From Bolinopsis microptera (lineage: Eukaryota > Ctenophora > Tentaculata > Lobata > Bolinopsidae), in contig NC_087077.1 in NCBI RefSeq assembly GCF_026151205.1, positions 17,902,475-17,966,474 of the forward strand: a stretch of 64,000 bases of DNA, read 5' to 3'. Under the pieces are notes generated by a model. That model saw only the letters and a program-made list of their open reading frames with translations. It searched no databases and had not been told where the DNA came from. Below, piece by piece: positions 11,962-23,502 of the stretch (its first letter is position 1; every line of letters begins with the position of its first letter). The position numbers and the translations under genes are program-made.

Positions 11962-14900
11962 TCAAAGAGGAATGAAACTGATAGAACTGTCAGTATCATT
12001 CAAACTGTCCTTCTTGTCTCTCAAGTCTCTTAAATCCAAGGATAGATCGGGGTCTGGCAAAGAGTCATCATCCTCTGATACAACCACCAAACTGAACTCC
12101 TTATCTGTAACTCTCTTCTTCTTTGTACGATTCGGTCTTGTTTTAGACTTAAACTCGCTCGTTCGCTCGATTTTACTAGGAAGAAGACTAGAAGATGAAA
12201 CTTTATCCACAAAGTCTATCAAACAATCCTTTCCGACAGGTTCCCCTATTTTAGCAATTTCTGAATCTAAATTCGATCCGGCAGGGTCAGTTTCTTCACG
12301 GTTTTGGATTAAACTTCCTACCGAAGTAGAGCTCTCACCTCCAATCGGGTCCTCCTTGGCTAACTTTACTCCTCCAGAGCGTGGTTTAACTGCGGGGCCT
12401 GCTAGCCTCCTCTTACTATCAGCACACCATACTTTGTGAGAATTCTTCAGTCTGATTACAGGGCTGACCTTTCTCAGCGTGGGCGCACTGACCGGGCTTG
12501 CGCTTACTGATTTGACTTCTTTATTTTTATTAGTTAAAGAACGGCCCCTTTCTTTGTTAGGGAAGGTCGCCGCTCCAGTAGTTTTTCTGGGGCGTCTCTC
12601 TTTCTTTGTAGTCTTCACAGGGGAGACTATCCTTTCACTTTTGCTTCTACTAACCTTGGTAGCTTTCCTTACTACTTTAGGTGACATTCTGTCTATATAA
12701 ATTCGGTCATATTTGTGGGCCTTCTTTCTATCTAGAGCGGTCTTATTTGGCATGCAAGGGAGCTTTGATTCTGATGGAATTGGTGCAAGGAATTCAGGTC
12801 TTTTCTCAGCAAGTACTGTTTCAAGTTGGACCGTTTCAAGGTCAACTTTCACTTTCTTTATCTCACCAACATTCTCCTTCATCTTACCAGTCCCGTACGC
12901 CGGGCTGAATGGACACATTCTCTTTCTTTCACTTCTCGTCATTATCTTCACTTTATCTAGAGATTTTTTCTTAAAGTTTGAACTTGAGGTTGGTCCTGAT
13001 GGCTTGGGGCTTTTTTGTTTTCTCTTGAGTACTCTTGTTTGAGGGTGCCCCGCATTTATACTCTTAACTTTTGTTTTCTTAAGCTGTTTATCTTTTTCTT
13101 CCGACATATTCCTATCTGTACCGGTTTCCGTCTCCATTGCTTTTGCAGCATCCAAGAGCTCCATATCATCCAATAGCATTCCTAGGTTTCGAGAGGTGGT
13201 GGACTGAACGCTCTCTAAAGTCTCAGGAAGCGGCTCTTCCAGGGTTTTGCAAGGAGCTGCAGCATCAGGTTCCCGCTCTGATTCCAGGAGCTCCATATCA
13301 TCCAATAGCATTCCTAGGTTTCGAGAGGTGGTGGACTGAACGCTTTCTAAAGTCTCAGGAAGCGGCTCTTCCAAGGTTTTGCAAGGAGCTGCAGTATCAA
13401 GTTCCCGCTCTGATTCCAGAGCTCCATATCATCCAATAGCATTCCTAGGTTTCGAGAGGTGGTGGACTGAACGCTTTCTAAAGTCTCAGGAAGCGGCTCT
13501 TCCAGGGTTTTGCAAGGAGCTGCAGCATCAGGTTCCCGCTCTGATGCCACTGGCGGCTTCTGCTGGACTGTGTCGTGACTATCCCCCTGATTTCCTACAT
13601 TATTTGGAAGATATTTTGTAACGATCTCTTCGATCATAGCCTTCATGTTAGCCTCAGATTGATCAGAGTTAGATACTGCCTCAACTGATGTACTAGGACC
13701 TGGGTTGCGGGTTGTCTGCTCTCCAAACAGACGGTCTCCGGAGGATGAGACTGGTTCCCCAGAGGATGAGACTGGTTCCTCGCTATGTTTAGATGTGGAG
13801 CTTGTTGATCGGCTGCGGGTTTTTAAGCGGGAGATATCTTGTGCTTGCCTGGAGGTAGATTGCCTTGCTCTTTGCTCAGGGGCGCGGATTTGAAAAGGAG
13901 GAATATCTGAGCTTGTAACATCTTGAGGGGTACCAGAGCGGATTGGACTGCTAGCCTGAGAACACATAATTTGATTAATGCGTAGATTGGAATAATTGAA
14001 ACATATTGTACACAAATTATGTGGGAAGGCAAGAAACTGACATGTTAGAAAATTAACTTAACAATTATTAAACATCGAATGCTCCAAACAATGCAAGGTG
14101 GTTTATGTCTAGGAAACTGTAAACAAAGGAAGCAGTTAAGACAACTATAAAATATAAATTACCAACCTGATCCAGAAATATATCCTCCACGAGATGGGAG
14201 TCGTGTTGGGTTAGAGATTCCACCTCCTCCAGGACAATTGAACAGTCCTCCGGCGAGATATTGTACCTCATATTGCACTCATTTCCCTTTCTAGCTGGGT
14301 ATCCTTTAACTTTCTCCCATTGCTCTTCCAGCTGAGTCCTGGAGGAAGTTTAGTTTCATTCTCAAGGGGTTCTCTTCGTGATGTTAGCACATATTGTTTT
14401 ACCAACAGACATTAAATAGGATGGCAGGTAATCACGTATCTACCAAGGTTAAATTAACTATTTAACTGGGTTGGGTCAGGTTAAATTAAGGTACAGTGAT
14501 GCCTTTACTTGAATCTTGCATAGCATTTGGTGAGTGTAGTTTCCAAAGAATCTTTTGTTTTTTTCTGCTCTTCAATCCACAACTGGTCAATTGAATCACT
14601 GTGACTCTTCTGAAATAATAACGAATCATAAGACTTGAAAGACTCTACTAGCTCTACTATCTAGACCCAGCTAGACAAATCTACAATGATAGGGTAGCTA
14701 AAATGTATAAATCATGACGTGGAAAATGTTAATCCACTTAGTATAGGGGTTGTTCACATATTACGTAATCAGCCAGGGGGGGGGGGGGGGGGTGGTTCTC
14801 AAATGATAACGGTTGAGTACAATTTTTTAATTCGAATTTCATTCAGTTTCACTTTGATAGCGATTCAAGATTCAACTCGCATCAACGAACCATTTATTAC

Positions 14901-17330
14901 CCAATGGGGCATAGTGGGACATAGTGCAGCAAGATTTGCTCATAGATCATATTTCTCTTTAACTTACCCCACGTGACGAAGTAAAGTGCAGCAAGAGTTG
15001 CTCACATTTATCTTGAACTTTACCCTTGGTATCAGCAAACATCTCATTGTAATTGTGCTTATGTTTCTGAAACAGAGCAGGGTCATAAAATGTTACAATT
15101 TATTCCAAGATATGAACTGTGGATGCGTCCATCAAATTAGAGCAATTGAGAAAAGTGGCACATCAAAATTGGGATAGTTTGAGATCTAGATTCTAGAAAT
15201 GCAAAATGGTTCTGGAGAAATTTCATCGTTCATTTTGAGAGATACATGAATTATTGGACAATGGACTGTTCTATCGATTTTTTTCTTTTTGTGGACCCAT
15301 CACCCAATGGAACTCCCAATGGAACTGCCATTTCGAAGATAGACGACATGATATCATTACTGATTACATGCGTGCGCAAGTCATGCCGCACGCATGTGCA
15401 GCATATGCTGCTGGTGCGGCCGGCCGGCAGTCTAGTGCGCGCTCGCTGCTCGATCAATTTACTGATCGAGCAAATTTGGTCATCATTTATCCATTCGGCG
15501 TTCGCCGCCGCTCTCATAACAACATTGAAGTTACATCCGGTAGAACTTGTTTTTATGTTCACATAAATTTCAGGGGTAACCCAGGGAAAATATGTTATAA
15601 ATATAGTTTTTCTAGTTTCCTGAATTACAGGAAATCGAAGATAATGTCATTATTTTGCATGACTATAATTACTGCGAGACTTTTCGTTCCCCACTTCTAA
15701 TTTAAAATATAAATTTACTCAAGTAATTGTATAAAGAACAGGTTTAATTCGTTTTCTAGATCGGCTTAACTTTTCCGTCTAAATTTTTAGCAAAATTGCT
15801 GCTGCAAAACAATAAAATTTGATTTCGTCAAGTCGTGCTGTTTGTATCAATAAAGAGTTTGTAGATTGTGTGCGGCATGAACATAGTAAGACGGTAAAAC
15901 TTTGCCCCAGAGGCCCCGAGGTACTTTTTTATCGGGCCCAGAAAATTCATTCCACGATCCTGAGTAAATAAGATTCAAATGTAAATAAAAAAGTTACTAA
16001 GAAAGATGAAGGGGACACTACTTTAAAAACCTACCCGGAAATGCCGTTGACAAAGATCCTGGTCTTTAGAAAATACTCGTGAGATGGCACCTTTATCTGT
16101 TATCTGCTTTCCATTACACAGGAACCACTGAGTAAGATCAAGATAAGAGATTTTAGTGAAATAGTTAGGAAATATCTGAATTAGAAGATTAGAAATGAGA
16201 CTTCAGAAGTTGTCTGATAGTATTAGTATGTAAAGAATTCATCTCAGTCATCCAAAACCTTGAAATGGGGGAAGGTTTGAGAGTCTTTAAACATTGTGTA
16301 AGGTACTAAGATATAATATTTAATTAATTGACTAAACATTTTTAGTGTATTTCCCGGCACCACTGTCAATATGCTTTGACTGCCGTGTTTTGGATCACCC
16401 AGAATAGCTTTTAGAAATGTTTTACAAAGTTTTTCTCACTCCAGCTGCAGTCTGGTAGTGTTGAGTTTCATGAATATTTCTCCATAAATTATGTTGTTGC
16501 CTCATTGTAGATATTTTGGTCTTGTGTAAATGTAATTGTAATACATTGACGTACAATTTATTTGAATTTTGTAATGAAAATTTAGCAGTATACAATATAA
16601 TACATACCAGGTATTTTAACTGGTTGATAACGATAAGAAAGTACTCCGGATCAGTAATAAAACAGAGCGCACTGAACCACTCCTCCTCTAGGTTAAGAGC
16701 TTGGACTAACTTGTTTGCAATTGTTATCCGCATAGGCACTGGCACGTTTACATCTGAAACAATACATCAGATAACGCAGTGCAATACTGTATTTGAGTAC
16801 TTGGTGTGAGATAAAATGGCTGTAAATAATAAAAGTGGATATTCTTATCATTGGAGCAAGTCGTCACGGCTATTAGAATTGTCATTTTAAAATATGGTGA
16901 GAAAATGTTAACCTAGCCTTCCCGCCTAAATTTGACCCGCTAAGTAATGCAAATTCTGCATAATATATATAATATTATTTTCCGTAGAATAGATGTACAT
17001 CAATTGAGCGTGAGATTCAATAAAATCACCTGATTATGCAGGCTACATATTACATGTGACCTAAACATGTGACCTAAATATAAATGGAAGACTTATTTTT
17101 CGTAAAGACTTGAAGGGGCCATCACTTCTTTTGACCACTCCTGATCCCACAGCGAGGTAAATTTTCTCGTAATAAGGTTAACATATTATGTATAATATAA
17201 TATTTATAAATAATATAATGAAAATCACCTCATGTTATTTGTACTAACCTGCCAGTTTCTCTACCGTCCAGTCTGCACGCAGCAGGAGGTGCTCCCCAAT
17301 ACAATGCAATATCATACCGTCATTATAACA
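11962..17330 (-). CDS. Unrecognised helical protein with coiled coil, 44-residue tandem repeats and basic disordered tail (5' end not found)
   Basis: Six minus-strand exons join in phase: about 17330-17249, 16753-16608, 16127-16035, 14609-14509, 14338-14167 and 13955-11962. The N-terminal exons encode helical, ARM/HEAT-like sequence (HCIGEHLLLRADWTVEKLA, then MRITIANKLVQALNLEEEW). A charged coiled coil follows (IDQLWIEEQKKTKDSLETTL, FKTQLEEQWEKVKG). The last exon is Ser/Lys/Arg-rich and low in complexity, with likely nuclear-localisation basic runs and an acidic end (SEDDDSLPDPDLSLDL). Three tandem copies of a 44-residue unit (SEREPDAAAPCKTLEEPLPE, then SRNLGMLLDDMEL) lie at 13153-13550. A single-base deletion near 13419 shifts the frame between the first and second copies; with one base restored, the final exon would be exactly 665 codons including the stop. 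The start codon and upstream exons are not identified. I do not recognise the family; a chromosome- or meiosis-associated scaffold is possible but unproven. Confidence 0.7.
13153..13550 (-). repeat. Three tandem 132 bp coding repeats, one with a 1 bp deletion
   Basis: CCATATCATCC anchors recur at 13161, 13293 and 13424, giving spacings of 132 and 131 bp. The 132 bp unit encodes 44 residues, and the 131 bp spacing reflects one missing base (CCAGAGCTCC instead of CCAGGAGCTCC). The copies are nearly identical, so the expansion is recent. Confidence 0.9.
14746..14815 (+). mobile_element. MITE end (TTCACATATTACGTAATC family), solo or truncated
   Basis: GGGGTTGTTCACATATTACG followed by TAATCAG and a long G run matches the terminus of the complete element at 57144-58066. 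No matching right end is visible nearby. It lies in an intron of the minus-strand gene. Confidence 0.6.
15360..15520. other. GC-rich island with stacked perfect hairpins
   Basis: This GC-rich block in an AT-rich intron contains CCGCAC paired with GTGCGG around a CAGCATATGCTG palindrome. It also contains a perfect 10 bp stem TGCTCGATCA/TGATCGAGCA with a 6 nt loop at 15447-15472. ORFs cross it in several frames on both strands, which suggests composition rather than coding. Function unknown. Confidence 0.4.
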
Positions 17331-18699
17331 AGCTCCTTCAGTGAGACGATAGTCGATTATAATAATAAAATAATAATCGCAAAATTATATTAGAATTATT
17401 TTCGGTATCAGTAGTGAAGTATTTCTAGACAAACAGTATCAATATTATCATGACGGCTATATCAGGAGATTATTACAAATTTAATCTGAATGAACTACAC
17501 AGTATTGAAAGCGGATAAAAATAATTTTGTGGAAATGATGTGAAATACAAGCTTTGTGGTCCGTTCAATTGATGAAATTCGATACTCTAAAATGCAAATC
17601 CCGTGAGAAATTACACTGCCAACTTTCCAAATACGTACTTTTCTTAGAGACCACTACTGGTGACTGGTGAGGAGGTGACGATTTAATATCTCTTCAACAA
17701 AAACGCTGTTTAAGCAGTACAGACCATTCTCTCATGCAGGGCTATTAAATCACCTCCCCATCGATAACAACAATGGGTATAACATTTTTCTTGTATCTTC
17801 ATATCCACGATTATTTTTAGTTTTTTAACAGAATAATATAACTATACACAGATAACGTGACATTTAACAGTCATAGAGTTCACTATGCAGCTCTATCTCA
17901 AGTCATATCTAGTTGAAACCTGTGCTCATAATTTAAACTTCCGGTTAAAATCAGTAATTCAGAATTAAACTTTATTCCAATTTCGAGTAATATTTGTTGG
18001 AAATGATAAATTAATGAACCAGTTTATGAATGATTTCATGTTTCAACATGTCATTTATTAGCACATCAAACAGTAATTAACCACGAATTCAGAGACAATA
18101 TGTCATTTATTAGCAAAACAAACAGTAATTAACCATGATTTCGGAGACAATATGTCATATAATGGAAAAGCAAACAGTAATTAACATCTGTTTAATTCAA
18201 TCGCACTCTTCCCAGACTTACTTCAGTGAAACAGCTCTGCAATGTTTAAAATAAGTGCATCTTTTGGTTTTAAATAACTCAAAAACTTAAAAACTGAATT
18301 TAATTCCAAACCAATGCAATGGACCTGTCCAATGTGTTCAATTGACAGTGATATTTGCTAAAATGAAGTTAAATGGCAAATATCAGAAGTATCTGTCAGC
18401 CCATTGAACCATGCAAACACAAACTGTGTGTCAGTAATCAACAAAAAACAAGGCGGCGGTAATTTAACAAATAATAAGTAACGTAAAAAAGGTATATATT
18501 CGTTAGCATTCAGCTTAAAAGAGGGAAGTTACACAAGATATACATAAATAGAACATTTAGTCAAAATAAACCTCAGTTTCTCTTACATTCCAATGGGAAT
18601 TGCAACTCGCGTAGATCAAGAATATGAGTTGAGAAACATGAATTTTAAAATACTGTAAACGATATTTTATAATCAAATATGAAAAGTCCAATTTTAAAG
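17331..18699. other. Non-coding interval with a 52 bp tandem triplet
   Basis: No supported exon beyond the 5' exons of the minus-strand gene that must lie upstream. At about 18045-18185 a 52 bp unit (TGTCATTTATTAGC, then AAACAGTAATTAAC) occurs three times, at 18049, 18101 and 18153. Confidence 0.5.
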
Positions 18700-18734
18700 T
18701 TTATTCCTTTCGTAAGAATCTGTACTTAATATAA

Positions 18735-21285
18735 TCATCCGTTGAGTTGTCCATTGTAGTTTCCTTTGTACTTTCCAGTCTCGTTTTGCTTAATCCCTCC
18801 AATAACCTCCTCTAAAAACTCCCACAGTGTCGTCCCTGAAGTTAGTTTTAATATACAGTTTTAAAACCTTTGCACACAACTATATGTACACAATCAAAGC
18901 TTATGATCTGGAAGCCAGAATGATGAGCACTAATCGTAAGGTTGATGGCAGTTAAATATGTTACAATATATTAATGAACAAACCTGTCACAAAGTCGTTA
19001 TCAACAAGACATATGAGGTAGAGATCATCTACTATATCTTCTAACACTCTCCTCGATTGACCTTCGTACAGTTGTCCTGGTATATGATAATTAATATCAT
19101 ATTTAACGATACAATTAACAGTACCAAACCAGCACTGTGTTGAGTCAAGAATCTCTTATATCTCCCCCGCCGGCCGCCACCTATCAGACATCAGTACTAT
19201 TATAGAATGAGGAAATAATATTACTCACCCCACTTTTCGATCCACAAAGCAAAGGCCTCGTCCTTCCATATAAGGAAGGTTTTGTAGTCTGCAATAGTGG
19301 GCTGAACAATCTCTCTGCCAGGGAACACACCCCATGTCAGAGCAATGGGGGAGTTCTTCTTGTAGTTAGTGTAGCTGTAAATATTTAACATATTTGTAAA
19401 GATTCAGATGTAAAGATAACATATTTAAAATAATATATGATATATTAAGGTTGAATTTTTATGTATTGGACCATTGGTGCCTTTAACTGTATTTTTCATG
19501 GCTTGCTAGCCGCTAGGTTAATGTGAATCTATTTTAAACTGTATTTTTGAAGAAAATTCAACGGCAACAATGTTTCATAACTCTGTGTTTTTAATGTAAA
19601 ACCAAACTATAAATTCAGCTGGATATCGTGGTTAAATATTCAACATACCTATCAGTTCCTCCTTTGTTCGAAATGGTATAGCTGAGTAACGGGAATTTAG
19701 CAATTTTATCGATGATCATCTTTGCATCATCAGATCGAGCAAAGAATTCAATGTATGATTTCTGGTAGATGTAACCGTTCTTTGGACCCCAGCCAAATGT
19801 TTGGTCACTGGACTTAGCACAATTCACAGGGGGCTGAGAGTTGATGGTGAACAAATAGTTACTGTTCAGTTTCAGGATCTGTTCCTTGATTAGAACAGTT
19901 TCAGGTTGCAACTGTTCATCCACCCAGGGTAGTGACGTCACTTCAAAACCTTGTCTGTTGGGTGTGCCATCTAAGAAAGACATGAAAACATCTCTGATAT
20001 CATCGATATCCCTTATATCATTACCCCACATTTCAAGAAATTTCGATTTCTTGACAGCTTTGGACATATAGAAGGGATGGTAATCTTCCAAGTCACCAAA
20101 TGCAGGATTGCTAGAATTTCCCCATCTGCCATTGGGAAATTCATCCCATGTTTTTGTTCTGGTAATGTAGCTCTTTGGCCTCTGAGCCCAATACACTGGC
20201 CTCACATCCTCCGTCACCAGACGATCCTCATTCGCTGTGGTTTGCCATGGGAAGAACCTTCTGCTTTTATCTTTACTGTATAAACCGAGCTCTTTGACAA
20301 TTTTGTTTGGCCCGATCTCTCTGTTAAGGGTGTAGATATGGATTCCTGCAGTGAGGCCCTTTTCAAAAAGTTGTTCCACCAGTTTCACGGTGAACTCAAC
20401 CCCTATTTCCCTGATTGCTTCATCATCATCTTTTTTTTCCTCTATCATATCTACTAGGTCCTTTGGGACAATAACGTTGCAGGCAAGCTTCTTCAGTTTT
20501 CTCAGGGAATCATAATTTTGGATTGGCAGGATCCCAGCTATTATTGGAATGTTTATGTTATGCTTTCTGCAATCATTGATAAACCTTTCATACTTATCAC
20601 ACTCAAACAAAAGCTGAGAAATGATGAAATCAGCCCCAGCATCAACTTTCTGTTTGAGATGAACTAGGGTCTCCTCGTATGTTGAATCTGGATGACCATC
20701 CGGATAACCAGCCACTGCAATAACGAAAAGTTCCCCAAATTCTGCTTTTATCCACGTCACAAACTCGGAGGCATATCTAAAATCACTATCAACAGAATTA
20801 CTATCACCTGAGAGAGCCAGGATGTTTCTTATACCTTGAGAATAAGCATCAGTGAGTATTTCTTTCAGATCCATTTTAGTCAGACGATCACAAGTCACAT
20901 GTAGTAAAATCTCAATTCCACAATAGTTGACTGCAGTGGTGGCAATAGTCATGGAACTACAAGTTGCACTAGATGCAGAGGACTTTCCTGCATGCCATGT
21001 AACATCCATAAAAAGTGGGATACCTTTGTTCATGCGGTCCATCCTGTTGACAAGATTGGCCGCTCCATCTCGAGTTCTAGGAGGAAAAAACTCCAACGAA
21101 TAGAATCTGTCCCCATTTTGGACTTTTGATTTAATCTTTTCAATGAGATTTTTAGATCCATCTGAATGACAATACTCAAAATTGGTTGGAGACTCACAAA
21201 GCTCAAACTTCATGTCACTAGCCTCGGAGTCCACCTCCCATCTCCCATCAAACTGTTCATCAATCAGGTTTCCAAGACAAGGCAT
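18735..21285 (-). CDS. mthfr: Methylenetetrahydrofolate reductase
   Basis: Four coding exons (21285-19649, 19374-19229, 19076-18984, 18835-18735) join in phase to 658 residues, close to the 656 of human MTHFR. The enzyme reduces 5,10-methylenetetrahydrofolate to 5-methyltetrahydrofolate with FAD and NAD(P)H, in the cytosol, supplying methyl groups for methionine. The N-terminal catalytic barrel (about 50-335) has SLEFFPPRT with the catalytic Glu at 65, DVTWHAG, AVNYCG, and [13 protein letters not shown] at the folate/FAD site. A linker ([20 protein letters not shown]) leads to the eukaryotic SAM-binding regulatory domain, with [24 protein letters not shown] and [17 protein letters not shown], ending LVDNDF. 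The human-type Ser-rich N-terminus is absent. The usual ALRGD motif reads ALSGD (Ser159). The ATG follows an acceptor (TTGTTAG), so the 5'UTR is spliced. AATAAA lies about 30 bases past the stop, near 18700. The first 1,637 coding bases have no intron. Confidence 0.97.
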
Positions 21286-21289
21286 TTTC

Positions 21290-22490
21290 AGCTAACAATG
21301 GTATATATTTGATTACAAATTCAATCTAGTAGGAACATGACATTTTACAAAATAAAATTAAAAATTAAAATCTGTAATTGTTAAATTAATACATCAAATT
21401 GAACCTTACAAATTCGATTTACTTTTATCCTAGCGTAAAATATTCTTGGAAACATATCTGTTAATAATTGGATTTGTGTTGAACTTAAATTATTTTAGGA
21501 TTACTACTATTGTGTATTCAATAAAGTAATTATCACTTTTAAATCCTTGTATTCTATATCATAAGCTTGGGGAATGGGGATCCTTCATCCTTCCCAACCG
21601 TTTGAACCCTTTAACGCCCAAGTTTAGCTCCGCACTTCAATCAGAAGCCCAGATATCTTGCAATAAGTGCGTCGATCAGTACTCGCGATAGCGTAAGATT
21701 AGGGTGTGGCCTAATACCTCAACAACCTGATGTCTAAAGACTTTGAAACCATGCTCTACCCCACTCAATATGATAATTCTGAACATTTTGCTGCCCGAGT
21801 TTTGCTCCTAATTTTAATCATAAGCTGAGTAATTTTGATTTTAAGCGCTGCAATCGCTACTCGCGACAGCGTAAAAATAGGTTTTTGCCTAATAACTCAT
21901 ACTCTACCCTACTTAATGTGATGATTTTGAACATTTTAATGCCCAGGATGAGCACCTAACTCAATCAGAAGCCAAGATATCTCGTATTTAGTGTGCAAAT
22001 AACGAGAAAAAAGGGGTGTGGCCACATACCTCAACAACCTGATGTCTGGTGACTTTAAAATTATGCTCTACCCCCCTAAATGTGATGATTCTGAACGACT
22101 TTAAAGTCAAGTTGAGCTTCTAATTCCAATCAGAAGGGGAGTTATTTTGATTTTAAAGTCTCCAAAGCGCCAAAAAAGGGCGTGGTCAATTGCGCAAAAC
22201 TGCACCATAGCCAAAATTTCTACCCAAGCCAAATTTGTTTCTGATGGGTCCCTTGAGCTATTCCAAGTCTCAAACCCCGGGCGGAAGTTATATAGACGGA
22301 AATGTCTTCAGATCCTTGACTAAATAGATTTGTAGTGTTGTAATTAGTTTTATATTTTATCATATGTTTTTTCACACACCGGAGGTATGGGCCCACAGCT
22401 ATTCCAAGTCTCAAACCCCGGGGCGGAAGTTATATAGACGGGAATGTCTTCAGATCCATGACTAATTACATTTATTGAGAATTATGTAAT
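21290..22490. repeat. Degenerate tandem repeats upstream of MTHFR
   Basis: Between about 21600 and 22160 a diverged unit of roughly 180 bp repeats about three times. It is recognised by CCTCAACAACCTGATGTCT, ATGCTCTACC and TGATGATTCTGAAC-type blocks. A separate, nearly identical 75-80 bp direct repeat starts at 22257 and 22398 (GCTATTCCAAGTCTCAAACC). The 5'UTR exon(s) of MTHFR may lie here but cannot be pinned down. Confidence 0.6.
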
Positions 22491-23502
22491 GTAATGCGAT
22501 GGAATTATTTTAAGCGGGCATATCCTGTCCAAACCCAGGATACATGACATAAAAGATTCGTTTTAACTTGTTTGCATGAAAAGCATTAATAAGCAAGCAG
22601 TATACAGCGAATGAACACATAACGACTTTGACAATTGACAGACGATTAATCGATTGTGAGTTATGACTGACTTAACTGTATGGGTCAACTACTGAAACTG
22701 TATTGTATACTATCTTAATCATTATACTGGACATGAGATGACAAAGTAAACCTCCACTTAGAACTTGATTAGTCACGAACAATAGAATCATCAAAAACCA
22801 GTACAATAAAACATCTTGATCAATAAATGCCTAGCAGCACCTAACCAGACAGCGGCCGTGTACCTTTTTCGACTCCACTGAGTCCCTGATGGACTTTTGT
22901 TTACTTTTTGTAATCAATAATTTGACCAACCTTTCTTTCTCGAAACATAATTCTACTGTACTTCCTTATAGTATTAAGATACAGCAAATGTGAAGATAAG
23001 TAAAATACAATTTTGAAATAAAATACAATTTTTATTTTCCACAGAAGAATCAATACATATTGAATTATAAATATCCGATAATTCCATCAATAATCATTAA
23101 AAGTTGCTTTGTCAGTTGTAAAATCAAAAACGAAAAGCCGTACGCTGAACGCGCGCGGCATTTTTTTCTGCAGCTGCCTAGCTTGTAGCCGCTAACATCA
23201 AAGCCGCCGCGCGCGCCCAGTGCTGGGGTGCATTTTCATTAACAATTAAACTTGGTCAAAGTTATTATTTATATACAATTCCTAAATTAAATCAATAATC
23301 ATGTTAATATGAGTATTCAACACTACTTGACAACAAATATTTGCCGGCCCATCGACGATTCAGTCGCCGAAACAAAAATCAAATGTTTGCTTTTTCGTTT
23401 CGGGAACTATTTGAACTCAGTACTATATGCATTTCATTAATCTATTACTAGATTAATGAAATGTCATGTTGCATTGTAAATATTTAAAGTGTACGATATA
23501 TT
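22491..23502. other. Intergenic region, no gene seen
   Basis: AT-rich with a short GC-rich patch at about 23145-23220 (runs of GCGCGC). No ORF or RNA gene can be supported. Confidence 0.4.

Noticed and set aside
15251-15700. Overlapping 103-148 residue ORFs on both strands
   Set aside because: A GC-rich island gives open frames in several directions; no similarity or splice support.
16335-16440. Possible extra minus-strand exon (ILGDPKHGSQS)
   Set aside because: No usable acceptor in any phase; the flanking exons already join in phase without it.
21725-21755. Hammerhead-like CTGATG...GAAAC
   Set aside because: The core CUGAUGA is not met and no stem III cleavage context is present; the other CTGATG words nearby are diverged repeat copies without GAAA.
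22865-22895. Second hammerhead-like CTGATGGA
   Set aside because: Lacks the GAAA strand and pairing.
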